Assembly: GCF_002086285.1 (NCBI RefSeq)
Contig: NZ_MVHU01000013.1
Span: forward strand, 48,292 to 112,291
Source of the DNA: Mycolicibacter kumamotonensis
GTDB taxonomy: Bacteria; Actinomycetota; Actinomycetes; Mycobacteriales; Mycobacteriaceae
Length of the DNA stretch: 64,000 nucleotides
Reading direction: 5' to 3'
The position numbers and the translations under genes were made by a program. Shown here piece after piece: positions 22,040 through 30,543 of the stretch. The first letter of the stretch is position 1; every line of letters starts with the position of its first letter. The notes beneath the pieces are model-generated. The model worked only from the letters and a program-made list of their open reading frames with translations, made no database searches and was not told the origin of the DNA.

Positions 22040-23299
22040 ATGACAGCAACGCCAGCCACGACCCGCGGTTATGACCCGGTGGACCTGTCCTCGCGGGCGT
22101 TCTGGTCCGGTACCGCCAAGGATCGCGAACGCTCGTTCGCCGTGCTGCGAGCCGAGCGGCCGGTGAGCTGGCATCCCCCGGTCGAAGACGCCATGCTCGA
22201 CGATCCGGACGATCCGGGCTATTGGGCCGTCACCCGCCACGCCGACATCGTCACGGTGAGCCGCACCAATGAGGTGTTCCTGTCCGGCAAGGGCGTGCAG
22301 TTCGAGAACTTTCCCGCGGAGCTGCTGGAGACGACGCAATCCTTCTTGGCCATGGATCCGCCCCGGCACACCACGCTGCGCAAGCTGGCCACCGCGGCAT
22401 TCACCCCCCGGCAGGTTCGGCGCATCGAGGACTCGATCAAGGCCAGTGCCGCGGCGATCGTGCAAGAGTTGAAGGCCGCCGGCAGCGGAGCCGACTTCGT
22501 CGACCACTGTGCCAAGGAACTGCCGCTGCGCACGCTATCGGACATGATGGGCATCCCCGAGTCCGAGCGGGAGCGGGTCGCTGAGGCCGCAGATGCACTG
22601 GTCACGGCCAATGATCCGGTCTGTCTGGCCGGCCGCAACCCGATGGAGGTCATGTTCGAATCCGTGACCTATCTCCACCAAGTGGCCGGTACGCTGGCCG
22701 CCCAGCGCCGCGAGAACCCCGGCGACGACCTGTTCAGCAGCCTGGTGAACACCGAGGTTGACGGCGATCGGCTCACCGACGCAGAAGTGGCCGCCTACTT
22801 CGTGCTGCTCTCGGTGGCCGGCAACGACACCACGCGGCAGACCACCAGCCATGCGCTCAAGGCACTCACCGACTTCCCCGAGCAACGGGCCTGGCTGCTG
22901 GAGGACTTCGACAGGCGCATCGGGATGGCCGTCGAGGAGTTCATCCGCTACGCCACCCCGGTGATGACCTTCCGCCGTACCGCCGCAACCGATTACGAGC
23001 TCGGCGGCCAGACCATCCGGGCCGGCGACAAGGTGGCGATGTTCTATGCGTCCGGCAACTGGGACGAGACGGTGTTCGAGGACCCGGACCGCCTGGATCT
23101 GAGCCGTGACCCCAATCCGCACGTCGGTTTCGGTGGCGGCGGGCAGCACTACTGCCTGGGGACACACGTGGCGCGGGCCCAGCTGCGCGCCATCTTCGGC
23201 GAACTACTCCACCAGCTGCCGGACATCGAGGCCGGTGAGCCGGAGTACGTGGCGGGCAGCTTCATCCACGGCATTCGCGCCATGCCCTGCACGTTCTGA
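22040..23299 (+). CDS. Cytochrome P450
   Basis: The 419-residue product is a soluble bacterial P450 monooxygenase. The I-helix oxygen-activating motif is AGNDTT (260-265), the K-helix ExxR is in EEFIRYATP, and the heme-binding loop is FGGGGQHYCLG with Cys372 as iron ligand. The N-terminal pattern (PVSWHPPVEDA, GYWAVTRHADIVTVS) resembles mycobacterial P450s of the CYP124/125/142-like sterol and lipid group, but I cannot name the subfamily. GAGGAGG lies four bases before the ATG at 22040. No ferredoxin gene is adjacent. Control by the divergent TetR regulator is likely. Confidence 0.95.
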   Translation: MTATPATTRGYDPVDLSSRAFWSGTAKDRERSFAVLRAERPVSWHPPVEDAMLDDPDDPGYWAVTRHADIVTVSRTNEVFLSGKGVQFENFPAELLETTQSFLAMDPPRHTTLRKLATAAFTPRQVRRIEDSIKASAAAIVQELKAAGSGADFVDHCAKELPLRTLSDMMGIPESERERVAEAADALVTANDPVCLAGRNPMEVMFESVTYLHQVAGTLAAQRRENPGDDLFSSLVNTEVDGDRLTDAEVAAYFVLLSVAGNDTTRQTTSHALKALTDFPEQRAWLLEDFDRRIGMAVEEFIRYATPVMTFRRTAATDYELGGQTIRAGDKVAMFYASGNWDETVFEDPDRLDLSRDPNPHVGFGGGGQHYCLGTHVARAQLRAIFGELLHQLPDIEAGEPEYVAGSFIHGIRAMPCTF

Positions 23300-23451
23300 C
23301 GGTGAGGCCGGACTCGTCGGGGACCTACAAGCTCGGTGTGATGCCCGCGAATTCTGCCAGCAGTTGCGCGAATCCGTCGCCCGATTCCGATGCCGACATT
23401 CCGGCGTCGACGGCGGGGAATTCGAACAGGGTCACTGCTCAAAAGCAGCTG

Positions 23452-24717
23452 TCAAGCGGGTTCGGTCGCTTCACGAAGCTGCGCCGGTGACACGCCGAAG
23501 TGCCGGCCGGTGGCGTCCTTGCCGATCGCGGTCAGCACCACGACGGCGATCAGGGTCGGCACCACCGTGACGACCAGGGCGAACGGGTAGCCGTGCGCGG
23601 CCGCCAAGTGCTCCTGGATCGGAAGGTTGAACGCGGCGAACAGATTGCCCAGCTGATAGGTCACGCCCGGATAGAAGCCGCGGATCGCGTCCGGCGACAT
23701 CTCGGTGAGGTGGGCCGGGATCACACCCCAGGCGCCCTGCACGCAGATCTGGATCAGAAACGAGCCGAGGCACAGCATGCCCGCGCTGTGCGACAGCGCG
23801 AACAGCGGCACGATCGGCAGGCCCATCACCGCGGCCCAGATGATCGCGTAGCGCCGGCCCAACCGCTGCGACAGTGAGCCGAAGATGAGCCCGCCGATGA
23901 TGCCGCCGATGTTGTAGATCACCGCGATCCACTTGGCCGTGACATGCGACAGGCCCGCCCCGTCGGGCGAGGTCAGAAATGTCGGATAGATGTCGTGGGT
24001 CCCATGGCTCATCCAGTTGAACGCCGTCATCAGCAACACCAGATAACAGAACCGGCGGATCACCTTGGCGTCGGTGAAGACGTCGCGAATCTTGGTGCGG
24101 GTCAGCCGCATCCGATCCTGGGTGACCTGCCACACCTCGGACTCGGTGACCCGGTAGCGGATCAGCAGGCTGACCATGGCCGGCAGTATGGACAGCCCGA
24201 ACAGCCAGCGCCAGGACAACCCCAGCCAGTCGTTCACCAACAACGAGGCCACCGTGGCGGCCAGGTAACCGAACAGGTAGCCCTCCTGCAGCAGCCCGGA
24301 GAAGAATCCGCGTCGCTCGGGCGGGATCTTCTCCATCGCCAGCGCGGCGCCCAGTCCCCATTCGCCTCCCATGCCGATCCCGTAGAGCAGGCGCAGGATC
24401 ACCAGCACGGTGAAAGTGGGGGCGAACGCGCACAAGAACCCCACCGTCGAGTAGAAGATCACGTTCACCATCAGCGGTATCCGCCGGCCGACCCGGTCGG
24501 CCCACAGGCCGAACACCAGCGCCCCCACCGGGCGCATCACCAGCGTGGCGGTGGTCAGAAACGCGACCTCGGTCTTGGTGTGGCCGAAGGTCTTGGCGAT
24601 GTCGGCGTAGACGAACACCACGATGAAGTAATCGAAGGCGTCCATCGACCAGCCCAGCAGGGCAGCCAGGAACGAGTTGCGCTGATCGGCGGTGAGGCGC
24701 TGTTTCACCTGAGCCAT
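23452..24717 (-). CDS. MFS transporter, carboxylate (SHS/sialate-like) type
   Basis: The 421-residue product has about 12 hydrophobic helices and the MFS loop motif [14 protein letters not shown] between helices 2 and 3. The N-terminus ([19 protein letters not shown]) and [25 protein letters not shown] are typical of the sialate:H+/lactate-type (SHS, NanT/JEN1-like) carriers of monocarboxylates. The substrate is not readable. It converges on the P450 with a 152-base gap (23300-23451) in which I see no clear terminator. It starts 42 bases after the sirtuin gene on the same strand, so the two may be co-transcribed. Confidence 0.88.
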   Translation of the reverse strand: MAQVKQRLTADQRNSFLAALLGWSMDAFDYFIVVFVYADIAKTFGHTKTEVAFLTTATLVMRPVGALVFGLWADRVGRRIPLMVNVIFYSTVGFLCAFAPTFTVLVILRLLYGIGMGGEWGLGAALAMEKIPPERRGFFSGLLQEGYLFGYLAATVASLLVNDWLGLSWRWLFGLSILPAMVSLLIRYRVTESEVWQVTQDRMRLTRTKIRDVFTDAKVIRRFCYLVLLMTAFNWMSHGTHDIYPTFLTSPDGAGLSHVTAKWIAVIYNIGGIIGGLIFGSLSQRLGRRYAIIWAAVMGLPIVPLFALSHSAGMLCLGSFLIQICVQGAWGVIPAHLTEMSPDAIRGFYPGVTYQLGNLFAAFNLPIQEHLAAAHGYPFALVVTVVPTLIAVVVLTAIGKDATGRHFGVSPAQLREATEPA

Positions 24718-24759
24718 CGTGCCGGATTCCGGCGCGATCGGGTGCGTTCTCGGCGACGA

Positions 24760-25782
24760 TTACCGTGCCGAATTCGCCGGGCTGATGCGGCGGTCCCAGC
24801 TTCGCCTCTCCTCCGTCGAGCCTCGCTGAACCGCTCGGCCCATGCGGCGGTCCCAGCTTCGCCTCTCCTCCGTCGAGCCTCGCTGAACCGCTCGGCCCAT
24901 ACGGCGGTCCCAGCTTCGCCTCTCCTCCGTCGAGCCTCGCTGAACCGCCGGGACCAGCTCGGAGGCAAGTAGCGCAAGCACCGCCGAACAGCCGCCGTCG
25001 ATCTTGACTGTCGCCAGCTCATCGCCGCGGGTGGTGCCGCGGTTGACGATCCCGACCGGGATACCGCGCGCTGCGGCATGCCGGACGAACCGGAAGCCGG
25101 AATACACCGTCAGCGACGAGCCCGCCACCAACAAAGCGTCGGCTTCGTCGAGCACTGAATAAGCCTGGGCGACACGGTCTTTAGGAACACTTTCACCGAA
25201 GTAGACGATGTCGGGTTTGAGGATCCCGCCGCAATGCCGGCAATCGACGAACCGGAACGACGCGGTATCGCTGACGACGGCGTCCGCGTCGGGCGCCACG
25301 GCGATGCCGCCGAGCCGTCCCGCCCGTTCGATGAAGCCCGGATTAAGCTCCTCCAACCGCTCGGCCAGCTGTGCTCGGCTCACCGACTTTCCGCAGCTCA
25401 AACAGACCACCGTGGCATAGCTGCCGTGCAGGTCGACCACGCGGCGACTGCCGGCCTTGGTGTGCAGCAGGTCGACGTTCTGGGTGATCACCCCGTTCAC
25501 CACCCCGGCCTCTTCCAAGGCGGCCAGCGCCACGTGCCCGAGGTTGGGCGCGGTGTCGGCCATGTGGCGCCAGCCGATGTGGTTGCGGGCCCAGTAGCGC
25601 TGACGAAAGGCCGGGTCGCCGGTGAACTGGGTGATCGTCATCGGGTTGCTCGGCGGGGAGTCCGGGCCGCGATAGTCCGGAATGCCCGAGTCGGTGGAGA
25701 TACCGGCACCGGTGAGCACCGCGACCCGCCGGCCCATCAGCAGCCTCAGCAGGTCGCAGACCGTAGGTTCGGCTGCGCTCAT
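24760..25782 (-). CDS. NAD-dependent protein deacylase (sirtuin, Sir2 family) with repeat tail
   Basis: Sirtuins remove acyl groups from lysines using NAD and release nicotinamide. The 340-residue product has GAGIS (25-29), GIPDYRG (33-39), TQNVD (100-104), the catalytic His119 in LHGS, four zinc cysteines (127, 130, 181 and 184) and GSSL (221-224). The usual fold ends near residue 278. The last 62 residues are two and a half extra 19-residue units (AVQRGSTEERRSWDRRMGR) plus ISPANSAR. They are encoded by a 57-bp tandem repeat and look like a later insertion. The M. tuberculosis sirtuin CobB (Rv1151c) lies elsewhere, so this is probably a second sirtuin. It runs the same way as the cysteine hydrolase just upstream (4 bases apart). 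Confidence 0.94.
   Translation of the reverse strand: MSAAEPTVCDLLRLLMGRRVAVLTGAGISTDSGIPDYRGPDSPPSNPMTITQFTGDPAFRQRYWARNHIGWRHMADTAPNLGHVALAALEEAGVVNGVITQNVDLLHTKAGSRRVVDLHGSYATVVCLSCGKSVSRAQLAERLEELNPGFIERAGRLGGIAVAPDADAVVSDTASFRFVDCRHCGGILKPDIVYFGESVPKDRVAQAYSVLDEADALLVAGSSLTVYSGFRFVRHAAARGIPVGIVNRGTTRGDELATVKIDGGCSAVLALLASELVPAVQRGSTEERRSWDRRMGRAVQRGSTEERRSWDRRMGRAVQRGSTEERRSWDRRISPANSAR
24785..24948. repeat. 57-bp tandem repeat, nearly 3 copies, in the 3' end of the sirtuin gene
   Basis: The unit starts ATGCGGCGGTCCCAGC on the plus strand and recurs at 24785, 24842 and 24899, exactly 57 bases apart. The third copy is 50 bases long and differs by one base (ATACGG). The period is a multiple of three, so each copy adds 19 codons without a frameshift. 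Array type and position near a gene end resemble mycobacterial VNTR/MIRU loci, which vary in copy number between strains. Confidence 0.95.
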
Positions 25783-25786
25783 CGGA

Positions 25787-26326
25787 CTAGCGTAGGCACT
25801 CCGCGGCCGTCGACCGCTCTGCAGCCATGTTGCGGCACATCATCTCCAGTGCGGCGGCGCCCAGTCCCGCGTCGATGTGGGCGACGGCATCGACCGGGAT
25901 CACCACCGGAAGGCGACGGACGTAGGCGTCCAGGGCGGTGTAGAGAATGCACTGCTCGGTGACTTGGCCGGTCAGGATCAGCCGGCGGGTGCCGAGCCGG
26001 CCGAGCAGGTACTCCAACGGGGTGGCGTAGAAAGCGCTGTGTCGTACCTTTGTCATCTTCCGGTCGCCGGCCGCCGGGACGATGGGGCGAACCAGATCGG
26101 GGCGCTCGCCGTGCAGCGCCGACGCGACGATCTCGACGAATCCGGCGGTGAAGTCGCCGTAGTTGTCATTGACGTAGACGAGGTCGACGTCGTCGTCGGC
26201 GCGGCCGCGTTCAACCAGATCGGCGAGCGGTTCGATGACGTTCGCGACGTTGCCGGCCAATTCGTCTGCGTCGTCGTGCCGGTAGGAGTTGAGCATGTCG
26301 ACGACTATCAGCGCGGTATCGGTCAT
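25787..26326 (-). CDS. Isochorismatase-family cysteine hydrolase
   Basis: The 179-residue product has the family triad: the Asp in ALIVVDMLNSY, the Lys in DRKMTKVRHSAFY and the Cys in TGQVTEQCILYTALDAYVR. These enzymes hydrolyse amides or vinyl ethers; the family includes nicotinamidase, but the metal-binding DxH motif of PncA is absent here, so nicotinamide is not an assured substrate. It is divergent from nadE with a 57-base gap and lies 4 bases before the sirtuin. An ATG at 26353 would add nine residues; I prefer 26326 because it places the first beta strand near the N-terminus, but no strong ribosome-binding site favours either. Confidence 0.85.
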   Translation of the reverse strand: MTDTALIVVDMLNSYRHDDADELAGNVANVIEPLADLVERGRADDDVDLVYVNDNYGDFTAGFVEIVASALHGERPDLVRPIVPAAGDRKMTKVRHSAFYATPLEYLLGRLGTRRLILTGQVTEQCILYTALDAYVRRLPVVIPVDAVAHIDAGLGAAALEMMCRNMAAERSTAAECLR

Positions 26327-26383
26327 GCCGTTGGTGATACCCGAAAGCTGCATGTTGACACCGCCCGGGCAACAATAGGAGCA

Positions 26384-28438
26384 ATGGAGCATTCTGGGGA
26401 CTTCTACAACGCTTACCGGCACGGGTTCGCGCGGGTCGCCGCGTGCACGCACCGAACGACGCTCGCCGACCCGGCCGCCAACGCCGAGTCGGTACTGCGG
26501 CTGGCGCGCGAATGCCACGACGACGGCGTGGCGCTGGCCGTTTTTCCCGAACTCACGCTGTCGGGGTACTCCATCGACGACATCGTGCAGCAGGACAGCC
26601 TGCTCGGTGCCGTCGAGGCGGCGCTGCTCGAGCTGGTGGCGTCGTCGGCGGAGCTGTTGCCGGTGCTGGTGGTCGGGGCGCCGCTGCGCTATGCGCATCG
26701 CGTCTACAACACCGCCGTCGTCATCCACCGCGGGCGCATCCTCGGGGTGGCGCCCAAGTCCTATTTGCCCACCTACCGGGAGTTCTACGAGGGCCGCCAG
26801 CTGGCCGCCGGCGCCGGTGAGCGGGGCTCGATCCGGCTGGGCGACGCCGAGGTCCCGTTCGGGCCGGATCTGCTGTTCGCCGCGGCCGACCTGCCCGGGT
26901 TCGTGCTGCACGCCGAGGTGTGCGAGGACATGTTCGTGCCGGTGCCGCCCAGCGCCCAGGCCGCCCTGGCCGGTGCGACCGTGCTGGCCAACCTGTCCGG
27001 CAGCCCGATCACCGTCGGCCGTGCCGACGACCGCTGCCTGTTGGCCCGGTCCGCCTCGGCGAGATGCCTGGCCGCATACGTCTACGCCGCCGCGGGGGAG
27101 GGGGAGTCGACCACCGACCTCGCCTGGGACGGCCAGACCATGATCTGGGAGAACGGCACGCTGCTCGACGAAAGCGAACGCTTTCCCAACGGACCCCGCC
27201 GATCCGTCGCCGACGTCGACCTCGGGCTGCTGCGCTCGGAGCGGCTGCGAATGGGCACATTCGACGACAACCGTCGCCACCACCGGGATGCGGTCCAGGC
27301 GTTCCGGCGGGTGGAGTTCGTTCTGAACCCGCCGCCCGGAGACATCGGACTGCGACGGCTGATCGAGCGGTTCCCGTTCGTGCCATCGAATCCGCAGCGG
27401 CTGCAACAGGATTGCTACGAGGCCTACAACATCCAGGTGTCCGGTCTGGAGCAACGGCTGCGGGCACTGAACTACCCCAAGGTGGTCCTCGGAGTGTCGG
27501 GCGGGCTGGACTCGACCCACGCTCTGATCGTCGCCGCGCGGGCCATGGACCGGGAAAACCGGCCGCGCAGTGACATCCTGGCGTTCACCATGCCCGGCTT
27601 CGCCACCGGTGAGCGCACCAAGGCCAACGCGGCCGCGCTGAGCAAGGCGCTGGGGGTGACGTTCGCCGAGATCGACATCCGCGACAGCGCGAAGCTGATG
27701 CTGACCGAATTGGGTCACCCGTTCGCACGCGGGGAGGCCGTCTACGACATCACCTTCGAGAACGTGCAGGCCGGCCTGCGCACCGACTACCTGTTCCGGA
27801 TCGCCAACCAGCGCGGCGGCATCGTGCTGGGCACCGGCGACCTGTCGGAGCTGGCACTGGGCTGGTCCACCTACGGCGTGGGTGATCAGATGTCGCACTA
27901 CAACGTCAACGGCGGAGTGCCCAAAACACTGATCCAGCACCTGATCCGCTGGGTGATCAACTCCGGTGAATTCGACGCTGACGTGTGCGCGGTGCTGGCC
28001 TCGGTGCTCAACACCGAGATCAGCCCGGAGCTGGTGCCGGCGGGCGACGCCGAGGAGATTCAGCGCAGCGAGGACAAGGTCGGCCCGTACGCGCTGCAGG
28101 ACTTCGCCTTGTTTCAGGCGCTGCGCTACGGATTCACGCCGGCCAAGACCGCGTTCTTGGCCTGGCACGCCTGGCACGACGCGGAGGCGGGGTCTTGGCC
28201 GCCCGGCTATCCGGCGGACAAACGGCAGGCCTATTCACTGGCTGAAATCCGGCACTGGCTGAAAATCTTTGTGCAGCGGTTCTATTCATTCAGCCAGTTC
28301 AAGCGCTCGGCGCTCCCGAACGGGCCGAAGGTATCCCACGGCGGCTCGCTGTCGCCGCGGGGGGAATGGCGGGCCCCGTCGGACATGTCGGCACGGATCT
28401 GGCTCGACGAGATCGAACGGGAGATCCCGCAGCGGTAG
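26384..28438 (+). CDS. nadE: Glutamine-dependent NAD(+) synthetase
   Basis: NadE amidates nicotinic acid adenine dinucleotide to NAD, the last step of NAD synthesis. It uses ammonia channelled from an N-terminal glutaminase. The 684-residue product has the nitrilase-type triad Glu56 (FPELTLSG), Lys125 (PKSYLPTY) and Cys180 (EVCEDMF), each four positions after the M. tuberculosis residues. The synthetase P-loop SGGLDS is at 372-377. Length is close to the 679-residue M. tuberculosis enzyme. AGGAG lies two bases before the ATG at 26384. An upstream extension of the frame to 25877 overlaps the divergent hydrolase and is rejected. Confidence 0.97.
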   Translation: MEHSGDFYNAYRHGFARVAACTHRTTLADPAANAESVLRLARECHDDGVALAVFPELTLSGYSIDDIVQQDSLLGAVEAALLELVASSAELLPVLVVGAPLRYAHRVYNTAVVIHRGRILGVAPKSYLPTYREFYEGRQLAAGAGERGSIRLGDAEVPFGPDLLFAAADLPGFVLHAEVCEDMFVPVPPSAQAALAGATVLANLSGSPITVGRADDRCLLARSASARCLAAYVYAAAGEGESTTDLAWDGQTMIWENGTLLDESERFPNGPRRSVADVDLGLLRSERLRMGTFDDNRRHHRDAVQAFRRVEFVLNPPPGDIGLRRLIERFPFVPSNPQRLQQDCYEAYNIQVSGLEQRLRALNYPKVVLGVSGGLDSTHALIVAARAMDRENRPRSDILAFTMPGFATGERTKANAAALSKALGVTFAEIDIRDSAKLMLTELGHPFARGEAVYDITFENVQAGLRTDYLFRIANQRGGIVLGTGDLSELALGWSTYGVGDQMSHYNVNGGVPKTLIQHLIRWVINSGEFDADVCAVLASVLNTEISPELVPAGDAEEIQRSEDKVGPYALQDFALFQALRYGFTPAKTAFLAWHAWHDAEAGSWPPGYPADKRQAYSLAEIRHWLKIFVQRFYSFSQFKRSALPNGPKVSHGGSLSPRGEWRAPSDMSARIWLDEIEREIPQR

Positions 28439-28453
28439 GGAGGAGCACCGAGG

Positions 28454-29197
28454 GTGGCCCTAATCCGAAGGTTTCCGTTGTCACGGGCGTTGCAGCGGGC
28501 CATGACACTGCTCAGCGATCCGCCGTCGGACCCGCAGGCCGGCCGAGGTTATCTCGACCTGCTCGACGAGGCGGGGGACCTCGCCCCGCAGCAGAACACC
28601 GGCGCCATCCAGCGCCTGTGGGCCTCGCCGTTCGGGGCGATGTTCTACGACGACGCTCAGGCGATCGCCCGCCGAATGCTCGAGGCCTGGCAGCACCCGA
28701 TCGACTGGCTGGACATCCCGGCCGGTGGGGTGGCGCTGGACGTGGGCTGCGGTCCGGGCAGCATCACCGCCTCATTGGCCTGCGCCGTCGGCGCCGACGG
28801 GCTGGCGCTGGGAGTCGATGTCTCCGAGCCGATGCTGGCCCGGGCGGTACGGGTGCAGGCCGGTGCCCAGGCCGCGTTCCTGCGGGCGGATGCCCAGCGG
28901 CTTCCGCTTCGCGACGACACCGTCGATGCCGTCATCTCGATCGCGGTGCTGCAGCTGATCCCCGATCCCACAGCGGCGCTACGCGAGATGGCGCGGGTGC
29001 TCAAGCCCGGTGGCCGCATCGCCTTGATGGTGCCCACCGCAGGATCGGCTTCCCGATTGTGGAAGCTGCTGCCCAAGGCCGGGGCCCGGGTGTTCGACGA
29101 CGACGAGATCGCCGACACCCTCGAACGCCACGGTCTGACCAGCGTGCGGGTCAAGAACTTCGGCACCATCCAGTGGGTGCGGGCCAAGCGGCACTGA
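28454..29197 (+). CDS. Class I SAM-dependent methyltransferase
   Basis: The 247-residue product has the methyltransferase motif I LDVGCGPGS (about residues 95-103), an acidic loop after beta 2 (GVDVSEPML), motif II around DDTVDAVISIAVLQLIPDP, and RVLKPGGRIALMVPT. This is a small-molecule (UbiE/methyltransferase-11) type; the substrate is unknown. GGGAGGAG eight bases before the GTG at 28454 is a strong ribosome-binding site that touches the nadE stop, so it is co-transcribed with nadE. The first 90 residues form a helical cap that may bind substrate. Confidence 0.88.
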   Translation: MALIRRFPLSRALQRAMTLLSDPPSDPQAGRGYLDLLDEAGDLAPQQNTGAIQRLWASPFGAMFYDDAQAIARRMLEAWQHPIDWLDIPAGGVALDVGCGPGSITASLACAVGADGLALGVDVSEPMLARAVRVQAGAQAAFLRADAQRLPLRDDTVDAVISIAVLQLIPDPTAALREMARVLKPGGRIALMVPTAGSASRLWKLLPKAGARVFDDDEIADTLERHGLTSVRVKNFGTIQWVRAKRH

Positions 29198-29218
29198 TCA
29201 TCTGGCAGGGTATGGCCC

Positions 29219-29614
29219 GTGCCCACCGTCCTGATCGAGGTCCGCCGCCGCTACCAGCCGGCCGAAGAAATCGCGATCATCGATGCCGTCCACGCCGCAC
29301 TGGTGACCGCCTTCCAGATCCCGGCCAAGGACAAGAACGTGCGGCTGGTCGTGCATGAACCGCACCGGTTCGCGGTTCCTGAGCACCTGGTGCAGCCGGA
29401 GTACCGCACCCTGATCTCGATCGACTGCTTCACCGGCCGGTCCCTGGACGCCAAGCGGACCCTCTACGCCGAAATCGTGGAACGCCTTGCCGCATTGGGT
29501 ATTCCGCGTGACCACGTGATGATCACCCTGCACGAGTTCGACCGGCAGAACTGGGGAATCCGCGGCGGCCAGGCCGCATCCGACGTCGAGTTGGGATTCA
29601 ACGTTCGGGTGTGA
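29219..29614 (+). CDS. Tautomerase-superfamily protein
   Basis: The 131-residue product starts MPTVLIEVRRRYQPAEEIAIID. Once Met is removed, the amino-terminal Pro would be the catalytic base of the 4-oxalocrotonate tautomerase/MIF fold. Two alpha-beta repeats (YRTLISIDCFTGRSLDAKR and DHVMITLHEFDRQNWGIRGG) match the tautomerase_3-like group. The substrate is unknown. It starts 21 bases after the methyltransferase with a GTG codon, probably in the nadE operon. Its 3' end overlaps the end of the convergent rbsK by 17 bases. Confidence 0.82.
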   Translation: MPTVLIEVRRRYQPAEEIAIIDAVHAALVTAFQIPAKDKNVRLVVHEPHRFAVPEHLVQPEYRTLISIDCFTGRSLDAKRTLYAEIVERLAALGIPRDHVMITLHEFDRQNWGIRGGQAASDVELGFNVRV

Positions 29615-30458
29615 GACCCGTCAACGCCGCGCTGATCGCCTCGGCATCCGGGGCGCAGTCCCCGGCGCCGGGCACCAGCGTCGCCAACGCCCCGGCAGCG
29701 CAGGCGCGACGCAACGCCTGCGCGATGCCGTGCGACCACTCGGCGGCCAGCACACCGGCGAAGACATCACCGGCGCCGGAGGTGTCGACTGCGTCGACCA
29801 CCGGTGAGGGCACCTCGACGGTGCCGTCGGCCCCGGTGTAGCGCGCCCCGCGCGCACCCAGTGTCACCACCCGGTGCGGCACCGGGTGATCGAACCACGC
29901 CGATTCCGTCTGGTTGACCACCGCTACATCGGTCTGGTCGATCAGCCCGGCCGGGTCGGCACCGATCGGGGAGACGTTGACGATCACCGTCGCTCCGGCC
30001 GCCCGGGCGACCCGAGCGGCCACGGTGGCCGTGGCAACGGGGATCTCCAACTGCACCAGCAGGACCTGGGCGTCGGCGATCAGGGCGCGCTGGCCGGAAT
30101 CCAAGGTCAGCGCGGCATTGGCTCCCGGTGTCACCACGATGGTGTTCTCCCCGGCGTGGTCCACGGTGATGAACGCCGATCCGCTGGATCCCGGCACCGC
30201 GGTCAACCCCTCGGTTCCGACACCGTTGACCTGCAGGTGCCGGCGCAACCGCTCGCCCGCATCGTCGTCGCCCACCGCGCCGACGAATACGACTTGCGCC
30301 CCGGCCCGCGCGGCCGCCACGGCCTGGTTGGCGCCCTTGCCGCCGGGGGTAGTGACCGGTGCCGAGCCGAAGACCGTCTCGCCCGGGGCCGGCAGGGCGG
30401 CCACGGTGAACACGGTGTCCAGATTGATGCTGCCCACCACGCACACTCGCGCCGCCAT
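29598..30458 (-). CDS. rbsK: Ribokinase
   Basis: RbsK phosphorylates ribose for the pentose pathway. The 286-residue PfkB-family product has the N-terminal block VVGSINLDTVFTVAALPAPG, the substrate motif GGKGANQAVAAARAG, GAVGDDDAG, and the C-terminal ATP/anion-hole signature DTSGAGDVFAGVLAAEW, where the Asp is the catalytic base. The ATG at 30458 is the first start that gives the canonical first strand; a frame upstream to 30620 is antisense to the next gene's promoter. No ribose transporter is adjacent. It is divergent from the cyclase gene by 85 bases, which must contain both promoters. Confidence 0.92.
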   Translation of the reverse strand: MAARVCVVGSINLDTVFTVAALPAPGETVFGSAPVTTPGGKGANQAVAAARAGAQVVFVGAVGDDDAGERLRRHLQVNGVGTEGLTAVPGSSGSAFITVDHAGENTIVVTPGANAALTLDSGQRALIADAQVLLVQLEIPVATATVAARVARAAGATVIVNVSPIGADPAGLIDQTDVAVVNQTESAWFDHPVPHRVVTLGARGARYTGADGTVEVPSPVVDAVDTSGAGDVFAGVLAAEWSHGIAQALRRACAAGALATLVPGAGDCAPDAEAISAALTGLTPER

Positions 30459-30543
30459 GCCGTCAGCTTTCCATTCGCGACCGCCCGACGTGCGATATCC
30501 CCTAGGGTGAGAAACCGTCCGCCTAGGGGAAGGGAGCGGCCGA

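Noticed and set aside
22258..22507. Extended N-terminus of the TetR protein to 22507
   Set aside because: The extra residues are antisense to the P450 and the helix-turn-helix begins normally after 21976.
26130..26353. Nicotinamidase (pncA) identity of the cysteine hydrolase
   Set aside because: The DxH metal-binding motif and its histidines are not present, so only the broader isochorismatase family is claimed.
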